Positions 34,442 to 47,846 of a stretch of 64,000 nt of DNA are shown here, piece after piece (position 1 is the first letter of the stretch; every line of letters starts with the position of its first letter). The notes beneath the pieces were generated by a model that was not told the DNA's origin, did not search any database, and was given only the letters and a program-made list of their open reading frames with translations. Source of the stretch: Cycas panzhihuaensis (Eukaryota; Cycadophyta); contig CM041465.1 in the NCBI GenBank assembly GCA_023213395.1, forward strand, positions 36,525,741 through 36,589,740, written 5' to 3'. The position numbers and the translations under genes are program-made.

Positions 34442-36207
34442 TGATTTCTTGGCTACCAGGAATGGATACAAATAGGTCGACTCAGGTATGCTTCTTCCTT
34501 TTCACCTCTACTGTTTCGTTGGAAAGGTTGACAGAAGTATTGCCTCATTGTATGACTGTTTGCTTCATTTGTGTGATCACTTTGCATCTGTTGCCTAGTC
34601 ATGTTGCTTATTGTATTGTAAGCCTATGATGACCCAGCGGGACCTACCTTTCTGTAAGGCAAGCATCCCCATGGCACTTTACAACCCTCCGCGCTACCTC
34701 CACATCACCTCAGGCTTTATTTGATTGGTGTGACCCATTCACGCCTTGATTTTAAGCTCCAAGCACCTCATTTCTGGGACCTTTAGCCATTGATGCCCCT
34801 TTTGGCCTTGTCCACATACCTTCTGGACTGTCCTAGCCACCTGAACAGAGGGCCAACCCCTCTCGGGCCTGTCACATCACCTCCTAAGGCTCCTAGAACC
34901 CAGATTTTTGCCATTCTGACTTTTTGGTCCTGCACCGCTGTAAACTTAGTGGTACCACAAAGTTTACCGTGGTACCACGAAGTTACCATGGTGCGACTGT
35001 TGTAAGTTATTTTTAAAAACTACCATGGTGATTCTCACTTTTCCCGCGGAATCACCACGTGTCTTCGCATCCAGCTTAGCCCTATTCGTACTCTATTCAT
35101 TTGTTTAGGGCTGGGATAGGTATAAATCTCACAACCCTCATCATTTTACCTCTCTTAGATCATTTTTTTAGCTCTTCAACACAACTATTTCCTACTACAA
35201 CTTCTGCTCATTCTTTCTTCCCTCTACAGGTGCATCTGCAGGCCTGTGTTTCCTATAACTCTAGCCTAGGATCCGCCTGCACCAGCCCTCTTCATGGTGG
35301 AAAGCTTCTCTTCAGACGTTCTCAAGCAAGTTTAGGTGTGGTTCTTCTTCAACTCGCCCTAGCAAGTGTCCCTTTCAGTCGCCTCTTAGGATATCTCCTA
35401 CAAAACATTGCAGGAAACCTCCTCTCCGCTAGTTGCAGGGGCAGACCTGCCCCATATTCAGCCTAGCAGGTCCTCTAGATCCTTTTTCTCAGGATTTGTG
35501 GTATGTTATCTCTATGTTAAACTCATTTCCTAGTTTGTTTACTTGCTTTCTCTTTGTTTGACTATAGCAAACACAGTTTCTATTGAGTTTGGATTGTTGT
35601 TCCTAGGTTTTCACCGTTCCTCTGCTAGTTTTTCTTAAGGAAGCAGCAAGAGAAGATCCACAAAGGTTGAGTGAAGAGAGTAAGATAGGGGCAGCCCCCC
35701 ACTTAGTCCTACTCTCCAAGGGTAATCCCCTTCCCACCTTTCTTCTCTTGCTCCCATGCTTCTCTTGGGATAATTAGGAGTAGGTGAGCCTTAGGCTTGC
35801 GCTGGATTATTAGTATATGCAGCCCCTTACTGCATTGATTCTAGGCCTGCACACCTCCCATTTGAACCCCCATCATGTCCCTAATGTTGTTGGGTATCCT
35901 TTGAAAACATTGGTAAGGGTTTGTACACCAGATTGCTGCCCATAACAACTCCGCACCTTGACATCTCTCCAACGCTTTGTTACATTTATCTTCGTACTTA
36001 TTGGCTATCATAAGTTGTCATTTACCCTCATCTTACTATGCTAGAAGGTTGTGTGGCGAACCTAACAGAGGGTTAACCATCCTGAGGCTTCCCTTCACTC
36101 TGTCTCACTTGATGTATATGTTTGCTTGAGAGAGGATTTGGAGTTAGTTGCAACAATTATTTTTCCTAACATTAACATAACAATGTGACATATAAATCAC
36201 ATACGCT

Positions 36208-36252
<45 letters not shown>

Positions 36253-36464
36253 TTGTAGCCCCTTGTATGCACTCTCTCTTCCGAATTAAGGGCTACTTTA
36301 AGGTAGTTGGGTGCCATTCGCAGGTCTTGAACCCGCGCTCCGGTGCATGGGGCACCCTGTGTGGTACTTTCTTTGCTTTTAGGATTTTTCCCGTACCATT
36401 GATATCATCGTTGACCACTATTACTCCTAGTGAGCAGAGCGATTATCCCGTAGACGTGCGTCCA
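34442..36464 (+). repeat. Gypsy-1 right LTR, complete (2023 bases)
   Basis: Starts tgatttcttggctacc and ends gtcca, followed by the target duplication gttac. It carries a TATA box at 35121-35127, a doubled 20-base unit at 34951-34989 (ggtaccac...gtttaccgt) that is single in the left LTR, and a 40-base AT repeat at 36211-36250. It is the only complete LTR of this element, so it sets the true LTR length. Confidence 0.88.
35121..35127 (+). promoter_or_regulatory. TATA box of the Gypsy-1 right LTR
   Basis: TATAAAT in gggataggtataaatctcacaa; conserved with 16659-16665. Confidence 0.5.
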
Positions 36465-36767
36465 GTTACTAAAGCCATTTGGTTATGATAGATTTTGGAG
36501 GATATGGGACTACCATAATTATAACTAATTATCTTATACTGTAATAATAAGAGTACTTTGAAGATTATAAAAATTTATGTGTTCTATACTTGCACCAAAT
36601 ACATTATGGTATACCATTACTTTATTCAAGAATTAATTAAAAAAGGCATGATAGAGATGGTGTACACGCCAACAGAAGAACAATTAGCTAGCATCTTCAT
36701 AAAATCACTAACATGTGAAACATTTCAGACTTTCTAGGATGGTAAATAAAATAAATATAAGGGGAAG
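36465..36767 (+). pseudogene. Copia-2A RNase H end and polypurine tract
   Basis: Resumes the Copia-2 frame after Gypsy-1: catttggttatgatag... corresponds to 50070 onward in copy B. The DN-type segment and the copia-typical IHVLYLHQIH/YHYFIQELIKKG region are readable through stops. Ends at aaggggaag before the LTR start at 36768. Confidence 0.7.
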
Positions 36768-37805
36768 TGTTGATATTATATTTTATTTAGGACTTGTATT
36801 TGTACATATACAATGCATTGTTAAATCAATAAGAGATGATTACACTTTAAGATTTTGTCATATGTGAATGAAATTTTCATGTTAATTTGATAGTTAATAA
36901 TGTTAAGTTAGTTCTCCATTCATGTTAGGATTAATTTATAATAATTTACATTCTGGACCTTTTTGTAATAGATATTAAAGTTTGAAGGCATGTCTTATAG
37001 TTATATTTTACTTTATGTTATACTATTAGCATTGTTTTAAGGCCATTCAAACTTTGGTTAAACAACCATTGCTCTTGAGGCCCTAATATTTTCTTGGCCA
37101 TCAAAATTTTTAAGTAAATAAATAAATAACATAATAATAATAAATAAAAAGATATCATCATGGTATGGCTTGGATTGTAACTAAGACCATAATTCTTGAT
37201 TTTTGTCTCCATGGCTTTGTCACCTTTGATGATTGAAATACAAATTTACTCATATACTTTAATGAGGTCAACTTAAAAAATGAGTATAAGTAGATTCATA
37301 GAGGTTCTCTACATTTAGAAGATGGCCTTATGTAATGGGCACATGTGGTAATCTAAACACTGCATAGGCTATTGAGATGACTTCATTTTTGTTCTCTAAT
37401 AACATATTGATAAATTACTTCTTAGAGAGAAGCAAGTAGAGGCCAAGTAAGAAGAAGAGCACTTTATCAATCATGTTAATAGTTTGGGGGCCCCATCGAA
37501 AGAGGATACATAAGTGATTCCTTCATCTACTTTTATGGTAAACATTAAATCCAACTATGTGAAGTCTATTAATAGATGTGAGGACTCAAGCAAAGACATC
37601 AATAACTGACTCGATGATATTGAGTAATGGATTAAACAAACCAATGACAATATTCAAAAACCTATAACCAAGTAGGTAGACCTTGAATGCTCCAATTTGT
37701 TGTTAGCATCAAATGAAGCTTGTTATGGATAAAAGTGAGAGTCTTCCATCCATGGGAACCATTAAGACTCTTCTTATGATTGTATATATAGAGTAGAAGG
37801 ATAAG
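36768..37805 (+). repeat. Copia-2A 3' LTR and duplicated downstream flank
   Basis: The LTR starts tgttgatattatatt; its right end is unknown because no 5' LTR survives. The DNA matches 50383-51425 over the whole length, including an AATA-rich stretch at 37110-37150 and the phrase ggataaaagtgagagtcttccatcc. The part from about 37480 reads as a broken charged frame that is open in copy B at 51252-51515. Confidence 0.75.
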
Positions 37806-37829
37806 ATCAAGGATACTCTTATGTATATA

Positions 37830-39084
37830 TAGCATTCCTTGTTATATTGCCCAGACAGAAATTATGGCATGAAAGAATGGGTCATTTGAATTACTCTAGT
37901 CTTCAATTAATGTATAAATTAAAAATGGTATATAGTCTACCTTTAATTAACGATAATAGTTATTTATATAAAACCTATATTTTTAGTAAGTAATACAGAG
38001 AACCATTTTCGAAAAAGAAAGTGTAGAGAGTAAAGAAAAAATTAGGATTAATTCACATTAACATTTGTTGACCATTGCATGTCATCTCATTAAGTGGAGC
38101 AAGATATTTTATCAATTTTATTAATAACTTTTCAAAAAAAAAATTGAGTTTTTTTACTAAGAAAAAAATCTTTATCCTTCACTCACTACAAATAGTTTAA
38201 GGAGTTAGTAGAGATTGAAATTGGATATAAGATCAAGCTCCTATGAACTGATAATGGTAGAGAGTACACTTCAAATAAATTCATCCACTTTGATAAGAAA
38301 CATAGAATTTAGCGGTAGTCTGCTATAACCTATACGTCTCAACATAATGGAGTTATTAAAGAGATAAACATAATCTTAGTTAAGAAAACCAAAGCAATGA
38401 TAAAAGGTAAGGATGTTATAGATTTCTTATGGGCAAAAGCTATGAATACAACAACATATATGATAAACAAGAGTACTACAAAGGCTATGAGGAATATAAT
38501 CCTTAATGAAGCCTACTTATGTACGAAACTAACTATAAGTAAGTTGAGAATCTTTGGATATAATCTATACATGCATATTCTAATAGAGAAATAATAAAAG
38601 TTAGACAACAAAAGCATGAAGTACATCCTTGTTAGATACTCCAAGAAAAGCAAAGTGTATAAAGTATACAAGTTGTTGACTTAAAAAGTTCATACAACTC
38701 TTGATATTATTTTTTAGGAAGATGAGACTCAATATATTAGTTTAGTTAAGGTTGAGGATTAGCTAGAGGAACTACGTAAATGTAATACTTCATATGGTAT
38801 TATTCAACCTAAATATCAACCGTTTGGTATAGGTGAAGAAGTAGAATTAGAATCCTTTCAATTTCTAGAACTGGAATCTAAGAAGATACCAAAGAAAGAA
38901 CTAAAGATGAAGCCAAAAAAACTGTCTGATTCATCACCTTTATTTTCAAATAAGTAGCTTCTAAAATGGTCATGAAAACTATAGAGGACACTAAGAAACT
39001 AGTGTAAAGGAAAGCGAAAGTCAAAAAAAGTAAGCTTCTAAATAAGAGAACATAGCTCTTATGGCCCATGTATTAGATGTAAAT
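37830..39084 (+). pseudogene. Copia-2B integrase and start of RT
   Basis: Same blocks as 8350-9581: LWHERMGHLNYSSL, TDNGREYTS and, in the piece 38397-38594, KDVIDFLWAKAMNTTTYMIN. The GVIKEIN variant of the third catalytic position is shared with copy A. The open piece extends further than in copy A, through CTKLTISKLRIFGYNLY. It is cut at 39084 by Copia-3B. Confidence 0.8.
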
Positions 39085-40749
39085 GATGAAAGAAATATTT
39101 AATTAATGGAGAAAGTCTATTGATTATGTGAGAGAAGATATCTCTATATATGCATTAAATGTTTTGTAACTGCTTATAGTATGTAAGTCATTTGTCTACC
39201 ACTTGTCATTATTACAACAAAGGGGATCTAACACATAACTCTCATTAACCTTTAATATAATGTCCTAGATAAAACATAATCTTTAATACCCTCTCTTAAT
39301 GTTTTATCTATCTTAAGCCAAGCCTGTTTCTAAAGGATTAAAACTTATCCTTATTGAGAGGTTTAGTCAAAATATCTACAAGTTATTCATTTATTATGTA
39401 ATGCATCAAATCTATCTCCTTATTCTGTAATTTTTCTCTTATAAAGTGATGATATACTTCAATACATTTGGTTTGAGCATGGAAAATTGGATTCTTGGTC
39501 AATTTTATTATGTTTTGGTTGTCACAGAAGAAAGTTATTGGTTCCGATTGCTATTGATTTAAATATGTCAATAATTATTTTAGTCAAATTGCTTCATAGG
39601 ATGCACTAACTACAAACTTGTCTTCAACTTTTGTAGAAGACAAGGCAATCGTTGGTTATTATTTGCTACTCCATGATACTATTGTTGATCTAAGAAGGAA
39701 GTAATATCCACTTGTTAACTTTCCTTTTTCTTCATCTCCTACCTAAATAGAGTCATTGTGCCTAGCCAATTTTCTTGACTCATTTCTTGTATATGTGAGT
39801 TTTAAATTTGAAGTCCCTTTTAAATATTTGAGTATCCTTTTTATTACTCTCCAATGTACTAGTTTTGCATCTTATATGTACATAGAGATAACTCCAATAA
39901 AGTATGAAATGTCAAGTCTGGTTGTAATAAGATAGATCAGGCTTCTAACTAATTATATATATAGAGTTGCATCAACTAAAGTTTCTTCTATGGATGGAGT
40001 CAAGTCACACCCTATTTCTATTAGAGTTGCATAATTATTATAATCTTCTATTTTGAATTTCTTTAGCAAATCCTTGGTATATTTGTTATGTGCTAAGGTG
40101 ATGGAATCATCCTTCTTATTAACTTATATACTAAGGTAGTAATTTAGAAGTCCTAAGTCTGTTATTATAAAACCTTTTTCTAATTGTACCTTTATGACTA
40201 TGATAGATTCTATGCAATAGCCTGCGAGAATCATGTCATCTACATATACTATAATTATTGTGATTGACACTTATTTTTTCTTCACATATAAACTAGGGTC
40301 TAATTCACATCTTTGGAAACTATTTTAAATGAGATATATGTCCAACTTGGCATATCATGCCTTTGGAGCTTGTTTTAGCCTATAGAGAGCCTTTTTTAGC
40401 ATGTACACAAGATGTTCTTATCTATTTTGAATATATCCTTCTGGTTACTGCGTACCTCTTCTTCAAGATTTCCATTTAAAAAGGCACTCTTTACATCCAA
40501 TTAAAAGATTTTCCAATTCTATTATGCAACTAAGGCAATTACCATCCTTACAGGATTCAACTTTACTACTAGAGAGAAGGTTTCATCATAGTCTATCCTA
40601 ATTATTTAAGTGTAGCCCTTGGCTACTAATCCATCATTATATTTTTTTATCATGCTATCAGAATTCCCTTTTATTTTATATACCCACTTACAATTGATAA
40701 TTAGTTTTTTTTAGGCAGTTCAACTAGTTACGAGTCTTATTTTTGGAGA

Positions 40750-42060
40750 TGGATTCTATTTCTATGTCTATTGCAGCTTTCCACTTGACATGTTAGTTTG
40801 CTTCTTCATATGATTGAGGTTTAATAGAACAAAATAAAGCTTGATGTTTTTAGGATCTTATTTTATGATTAAATATGTTTCCTTTAGCTTCTTCAACTAT
40901 CTTGAGATACCATTTAGGTATCTTTTTGGAGGATGTTTTGCTTTCTTTGTCTTCTTTAGGGCTCAATTCTCTAGGAAATGAAAAGCTCTTTTTTATTATT
41001 CCTCTTATTCTATTTCTATTTCTTCAGATGTGGTTCTAAATACATCTTTAGGTGGAGGAATTTCTATGAGAGACTCCCTTGCAAGCACTTCTATTTCCTC
41101 ATACGATATTAGGCTTGCAACAATATCTTTCTCATTAAAAATATCATCTCTACTTATATAGACGTTGCTTATCTTTGGGTCTATGCATCTGTAAGCTTCT
41201 GAGTTTTTATTGTAGCTTATCATTATGCACTTTAACTTTTACAATCAAGTTTTGATCTCCTTTTATCAGGAATACGAACAAATGTATGGTAACCAAAGAT
41301 TTTTAAATTACATACATTAGGTTTATATCTTATCCATGCCTCTTCTAGAGTTGCTTTATTCAAATCTTGAGTCAGATTTTAAATTATTATGTAGACATTT
41401 ATGTTTCTAGTTTCTGCCCAATAAATTTTTAGAATTTATCTATCTTAGATCATGCTTTAAGCCATTTCCATAATGGTTTTGTTCATCTACTTGGCCATAC
41501 CATTCAATTAAGGTGTATATAGAATAATGATTTATCGATGCATCCCATGAGTTCTGTAGAAGGTTTAGAACTCTTTTAAAGTATATTTGCCTTCTCCATC
41601 AGACCTGATGCACTTTATTTTATTTTTACATTCTAATTTATCTTCATCCATGAATTCTTTGAATTTTTTAAAAGTTTTATATTTACTATTGAGGAAGTAA
41701 ATCTAGACTTTCCTAGAAAATTCATCAATGAATTTAAGAAAATATTAGGCACTATTGATTGAACTTGGAATGATAGGTCCACATAGATCAGAATGCACTA
41801 ACCCTAGTTTGCTTCTTGTATGGCATTCACTTTTTTGAAAAGTAAACAATGTTGTTTACCAAGAAAGAAACCTTTATAAACAAAAGAATATAATGTCATA
41901 TCTGGAAGTCCATCAACTATATTTGAGTTTTTTAACAACTCCAATTTATGAAAGGAGATATACCCATACTTCAAATACTAGAGTTTATTATTATCAATGT
42001 TTGCAATAGTAAAAGCTTTTACATCATCTTTCATAATGATAGGATTAGAGAGCAATTTAT
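40750..42060 (-). pseudogene. Copia-3B integrase and linker
   Basis: Conceptual reading keeps HSDLCGPIIPS and RSDGEGKYT with both aspartates, but the third site reads NGMAK where glutamate is usual. Copy A shows the reverse pattern. The zinc region near 41880-41990 retains the VYKG-type segment but has lost a cysteine. Confidence 0.7.
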
Positions 42061-43390
42061 AAAGGTCATTACTTTTTATACCCTTAGTAATTACAACATC
42101 TATTTTTTTTATATCTAAAATATAATAAAATCCATTCTCATAAAAAATAGTTCTCATTTTCTTCTTCCTAAGTTGTGAGACAGAGAGAAGGTTTTTCTTC
42201 AGTTTTAGAATAAAGGGAATATTACTAATTTTCTAGACTATTCTTTTTATCCCAATTACTATTGTTTAATCCTTTAAATATAGAGAGGATATTTGTTCCC
42301 TAACTCTACTGATTTATTGAGAAAATGGGGTTTTAGGAATTCAGACCATTCTTTGCGACCTGTCATATGGTTAAATGATCCTAAGTCGATGTACCAAACA
42401 TCTTTATCTTTGAGACTTGTAGTGAGTGCAACTATAGATGCAGTTTCTTTTTCTTCATCTCCTTCGGAGTTGTTATATACCTTAATATAGTTTCTAGTGG
42501 GTCTTTTCTCTCTCTAAATATCAACTCTCCTTTGAGAGCATTGATATAGATAGTGGCTCATTTGCCCACAATGATAGCAAACATCCAATGCTCTACAATT
42601 ATTAGAGAAGTGTCTATATTTTCTGTAGTTGAAATAAACTTTGGCATCTCTCAATGGAATTGATCATCCTCTACCTTTATTTTCTTGCCATCTACCTCTA
42701 AATTAACTTCTAGTATTAGGAGTTCTTCCTTAACCTCTTAAGGTTAACTACCATCATCCTCTGGAACTAAAGCTAAGTTTAGACAAGAAAGCCTCTTCAA
42801 TCTATGTTTCCTCTTCATATCTCTTATTCCTCTATTCTTAACTGAGGAGAAGTCCTGTTAAAGTTTCAAGAGACATGGTAGCAGTCTCATCATTATTAGT
42901 TATGGAGTTTACCATATTATCAAAGGATTTTAGAAGCTTGTTTATAATCATTTTGATAACTTTATCATTAGTTAGATCATTCTTGATTGAAATTACTTTA
43001 TGAATAAATTTTGAAATGCTCTTTTTTTCCTTCATGTGTAATTTAAATAATTCATCTTTTAAGGTTATGATCTTGGCATGACTTTTCTAGCTATGGACAT
43101 TAGTAAACACTTTCTAAATATCTTTATAGGAGCTTAGTCTTTTAACATATAGTAAAAGAGGATTTGAGATGAATAATTTTAGAATTATTATGCCTAAATT
43201 ATTTCTCTTATCCCAGTTAAGTTGATCAAAAGCATTAATTAACTTTTTTCTGGATCTTGTGACTATGTTCCAATTATTTTTAGCTATCAATAGGGTTTTG
43301 ACCTTAATTTTCTATACAAAATGATTAGTTTCAATCAATTTATACTAGGCATTTAAAGCAAGAATGGAGAAATCCATCTTAAATATTAAT
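42060..43390 (-). pseudogene. Copia-3B gag and protease
   Basis: The protease site near 42380 reads WYIDLGSFNHMTG, aspartate kept and serine changed to leucine. Gag pieces include 42838-43035, KEKKSISKFIHKVISIKNDL and ETLTGLLLS, the middle and end of UBN2 gag. The start methionine corresponds to 13861 of copy A. Confidence 0.7.
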
Positions 43391-43703
43391 CAAAAGACAT
43401 TAGAATACTCTACTAGGCTATTAGATAGGTTGGTTATATTGTTGTATGGAACTTTGTACTTTAGTATAATTGTATGAATGAAGATAATTAGGGGGACAAA
43501 TGAAAGCTCTCGATTTGAGGATTCTAAATATGTAACTATTTTTGCAAGATTTAATTTATCTTAATCAGAAAATTACCCAAAAAAAAAAGTGTAGTTAGTA
43601 TTTCAGAGAGAAATTTACTAAAAAATCTTTAAAGCTCTAGTGAAATTCTTCAAAACTGGATGCAATTTGATCAATAAGATTGAGGGAAGATTTTTGGATA
43701 TGT

Positions 43704-44118
43704 TTTGAGAGTGTGTGTATATGCAAGATGCAGGCTGGGTGTCAAGCTAACCAAAGGCAAAGACTGCTACACGCTAGGATCATTCAAAAGGGGACTCGAA
43801 CACCAGATATATCTTGGGAAACTCTTGATAGAGAAAACCCACAAACACAATATTTTAATATATTAAAAATAAAATAACATAGTGTTTTAAGGATGAGATG
43901 GAGTACAAGAAGACCATTGAGATTATATTAATCTTGAGTTGATGATAAGAATACCAAGGAGGTATGAATATATATACCCTGAAATAGTACCATATAAGGT
44001 CATGCCTCTTCATCATATCTTTTTTCCAATGGACATGTCCTTTCATCACACCTGCACATACTAATTAATCCTAATGAAGTATTAAGTTATAGTTAGCCTG
44101 AGCTAACTATTGGTAACA
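43704..44118 (-). repeat. Copia-4 3' LTR
   Basis: Ends aaca before tccccctttaatg, the complement of the polypurine tract CATTAAAGGGGGA; the same tract type as Copia-1, so the two may be relatives. Confidence 0.85.
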
Positions 44119-44369
44119 TCCCCCTTTAATGTGAATAGGGGATGAAGCAAAAATAAATGCTCTATTAGTTAGGAGATTTATCCTTGTAGATTGATCTCCC
44201 CTCAAGGATGATCTTGTTGAGTGTTGATTGATGACGTTCATTTAACAACTTCATGAATTAATTCATAACTTGGTTAATGGTCAAAGAAGAATCCACTTGA
44301 ATCTTGCTTTCATCAAATACCTCTTGAACAATCGACTAGTATCTCGCTTTTAATGTTGATACTTGATCT

Positions 44370-45750
44370 TTCAGGTACTCTTCCCCTAAATAAGAGGATT
44401 TTCCAAAGGCTGTAATATTCCATCAATTAAAGATAAGTCTAAATAAAACATAAGGTTTATACCATTGGCATAATTCAACTGGCATAATTGTTTATCATAT
44501 CCTTTCTTAACAACCTCATAGGTTTGTGCCTAATATAATCTCTTCAAGTCTAGGTTAAGAAATGCAGATTGAATATTATTTTGATATAAGTTTCCATCGA
44601 GTGTAGCTACTATATTTAACCTATTTATTGGATTTTGATTAACAGGTATAATCTTCATCTCAGGGTCAATTAGTATAGAAGGGATATTTCCATGTAAAGA
44701 GTCTTTTTCCTTCTCCATAATTGCTTTCTAAGAAGGATTCATTTACTATAATGAATTAAGAACGTGGGAGTGAATGACTTTCATCATTTGAAATCGGCTA
44801 GTAGTTTGAGTTTCAATCAGTTTTCCTATTACATCCTTAGTTACAACCAACAATAACTTAGAGGAGGTTGTTGTCTCCTCAATGAGTAATTGGTGTTTTT
44901 CATTTCCTTTTACTTTATCTTCCTCTTGGAGCTTAACCTTTACAAGATTAGGAGATGTCATGAAGGGGGGGTAATAAACATTTGTTAGTAGAGGCTTACA
45001 AAATTGGTATGACGATGCTTCATTGATATCCTAACAATGAAGAAACTTCTACATCATTGGATCCCACAGTCTATGACTATTTCCATAGTATCCCACAAAA
45101 GTGCTTTTATGACTATGGTCAAATTCCTTCATTTGTCTATTAGAGATTAGTGCATTTTCAATGAACCCTAAGATTTTTTTAATGGAAGGCTTCTGATTAG
45201 TCCATCTTTCCTGTAGCATCACACTTTGAACTATAGAGGTTAGAATCTGGTTCATAATGTGAACAACAGTTCTCATAACTTCTGTCCCGAAGTTGAATGG
45301 GATATGTTGCGTTTACACCATACACAATGCCGTGTCGATCAAGATATCGACTTTTTGTATGGCAACTCCATCATGTGGGATTAATTCAATACCTTGATTA
45401 GAATAGAACTTAGAAATGTGATTGTTGTTAGCTTTTCCATAATTACTCCTTAATAAATTTATTTGATTTTCACATATTTTTTCATCTATCACTTTATCTT
45501 TCACTTCTGACTTATCTTTAGGAGAGTATACCCAAGTATCCTAAGTAGAATAAAGATTTTGATTCATTCTATATGTATAATGCACCTTCTTAAGACAACC
45601 ACCTTTTACAATGACCATTTCAGCATTTTTTATTAGTACCACATCAACATTACTGAGTATGACATCCATCTAGCCAAGATCTTAGTTAAACATATCAAAA
45701 CTCTGCTTTTTAGGAGAGATATATTGTTGTGCACCTAAGTTAGTTGAAAT
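44370..45750 (-). pseudogene. Copia-4 integrase and truncated RT
   Basis: 44530-44718 reads VATLDGNLYQNNIQSAFLNL, the early RT block around the first conserved aspartate region, and then RT stops being recognisable. 45049-45276 holds the integrase C-terminal part (MRTVVHIMNQILTS, GFIENALISNRQMKEFDHSH, KSTFVGYYGN). 45313-45504 holds KICENQINLLRSNYGKANNN and GIELIPHDGVAIQKVD, the core segment. The glutamate site is not clear. The 700 or more residues expected for RT plus RNase H do not fit in 44119-44720. Confidence 0.7.
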
Positions 45751-46600
45751 TCACACATAATATGATGTAAATTTCTCCTTTCCATTGGTCTATCTTAAGT
45801 CCTTTTTTTTTACCCAGCAGTCCTTTTCTCTGTGGGCCATCTTTTTGTAGTAGGTACATGAACTATTATATTTCTTCTTCTTCTTCTCTTTATTAGTAAC
45901 CTCTTCATGTCAACGTTTATCCCTATCTTCATCCTCATTCTTCTGAATTTTTGAGGATAGGGCATGACTAGTATCAGTCGAACCCATAAACTCGTGATGT
46001 TTGAGCTTAGCTTCCTTTATAAGAAGTAGTTCCTTCAGCTTCTGAAACGAGATAACTTACAACATCTCGTCGATGTTATACAAGGTTTGAAAGGTGTTGT
46101 AAGTTATTGGCAACTTGTTCATGATAATTACAAATAGAATTTTATCATTAATCAAGTCTTCTTCAATTTCCTAATATCAGTCAACTTATTCAAGTAGGTG
46201 TTGATGTTACTCTCATCCTCAATGCAGGAATTGAATAGTTCACCCAATAAAATAACCAAACAGTTTGTCTTCTTTTATTCATACATGTCACAAAGGATTT
46301 GCTAAATGTCGTGTGGCATATTTAATTTGTGGATGAGTGCTCTTTGATATGGAGAAAGAGAGAGCTTTAGTAGACTAATGGCATGAAGTTGCTTTCTTCG
46401 TGTGAGCTTATCTAGTGCAACATTAGGTTCCCTTTCCTTTTTCTTGGGTGGAGCCTCGCAAGTTAGGTCCTAAAGCTCATGGACCATCAACACAAGTTCT
46501 ATGTTGGACTTCCACTCCTCAAAAGTTAGTGCTATCAAAGATTCCTTGTGGCAACAACGTCATCTTGGGGTCCATGTTTACAAATATTCTAAGTTCTCTT
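45750..46600 (-). pseudogene. Copia-4 gag and protease
   Basis: Broken minus-strand gag with a knuckle-like CTYYKKMAHREKDC near 45830-45870 and UBN2-type segments to 46560. Start near MDPKMTLLP at 46575. Many stops. Confidence 0.6.
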
Positions 46601-47834
46601 CCACTTGATTACCAATCACAATAATAAATCTTGTTAACACTATTTTATTACTTTACGAAGCCTTATTCATTGCTTCGTGTATCACTTCACTAAGGTTTGA
46701 TATAAGTTTCATGTGTTCTCCACAGATAATATGCCTTTTATCATTAATTGAAGAAATAATATATTAAAATACCACTTTTGACACCACAAACTTCTTGACA
46801 AAAGTGATAAGATCTTATACGGGATACCATATGTTCTTGGGCCACTTCCAGGATAAAATTACTTTGAATAGATATTGTAAAATGCTTCAACAATGAATAA
46901 CTTACTTTGAAATACTTTAATCTAAAGTTTAAAGGCAAATATTAAATTTAGAATATTCTCTTTTTAATAATGCCACCTAAAATGCCATATATGATTAATA
47001 TTTCACCACATCTGAATATTTCAACGATTAACCATATATATCAAGTAATCAATTAATTTTGTATGTTTAAAAAAAATGGCAACATCCATTGATTAAATTT
47101 GATACACATTCCAAAAACCGATCCACACAATTGATCTGCTATTTAAACTCTCAAGATAGTAATGTCAATCTGCATCTAATATCGATCAAAAGAATATAAG
47201 ATATATGATGAATTTATTTACACATTAAGTGCTATGAAATACAATTGTATTATGGCTAATTTCTAATTTCTGTATGATTATTAATAATTGAATATTAATC
47301 TGTGTGATTGAAATATCAAACATATTAATCTAATCGAATGATATTCGTTGGATATATCATTCATCTTTGGTGTACTAACAAGGATGTATAAATAGCAAGT
47401 AGATTTTCTAATTGACATGGCTTTAGAGTCAATATATTTTGATTTTTTTTAATCGTTGCAATGCTTCAGAAAGGGAATGACTTGTTTCTAAAGGTCATGG
47501 GATTATTCTCTGTTGTACAGCTTCTGTTTGGAGCTCAACACGAATGAATGGTGCCCAATGCCTTCAAAATTTACTCAACACTACTTTCATGATCCCAACT
47601 TTAAGCTCAACATTATTGTATGGCTTCTGTTGATGCCCAACTTTGTTGTTAAGCTTCCAATATTGGTGCCACAAGCATATGAGATGCCGAAATACATTTT
47701 GCAACTTTGGATGGCCTCTTATCTAGTGCTAACTCAATCTATGATCTCTAATTTATGAATTTAACTGGTTAGTGACAAATTCACTTGTTTCCAGTCTCAA
47801 ATTTGAGCTCTAATGCCGATCCTTACTTCCCCAG
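46600..47834. other. Copia-4 leader
   Basis: About 1.2 kb between gag and the primer site without coding similarity. The phrase gctcaacacgaatg/gctcaacattattg occurs twice around 47530-47620. Confidence 0.4.
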
Positions 47835-47846
47835 GCTCCGATACCA
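47835..47846 (-). other. Copia-4 primer-binding site
   Basis: gctccgatacca, complement of TGGTATCGGAGC, one base from the initiator-Met type. Confidence 0.8.

Larger units (their letters stand above)
15989..36464 (+). mobile_element. Gypsy-1, 20.5-kb Tat-type Ty3/gypsy element
   Basis: A plus-strand gypsy with a broken left LTR (15989-23450, holding nested Gypsy-2), gag, protease, RT, RNase H and integrase between 23940 and 29749, an antisense plant-mobile-domain frame at 30486-32240, a second RNase H at 33600-34060, and a right LTR 34442-36464. The LTR ends TG and CA and the TSD gttac define it. The protease motif, the degenerate RNase H, the long 3' region with an antisense frame and the extra RNase H together point to the Tat lineage. 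All frames have stops. Confidence 0.88.
7440..36767 (+). mobile_element. Copia-2, copy A (split by two insertions)
   Basis: A plus-strand copia whose parts lie at 7440-9581, 14760-15983 and 36465-36767. The first break is the Copia-3 insertion in the N-terminal part of RT, the second the Gypsy-1 insertion in RNase H. Removing the insertions and one copy of each target duplication restores a continuous order gag, integrase, RT, RNase H, polypurine tract. The 3' LTR starts at 36768 (tgttgatatt after aaggggaag). Its coding frames are full of stops. From 8328 onwards the same DNA recurs at 37808-51427. Confidence 0.85.
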
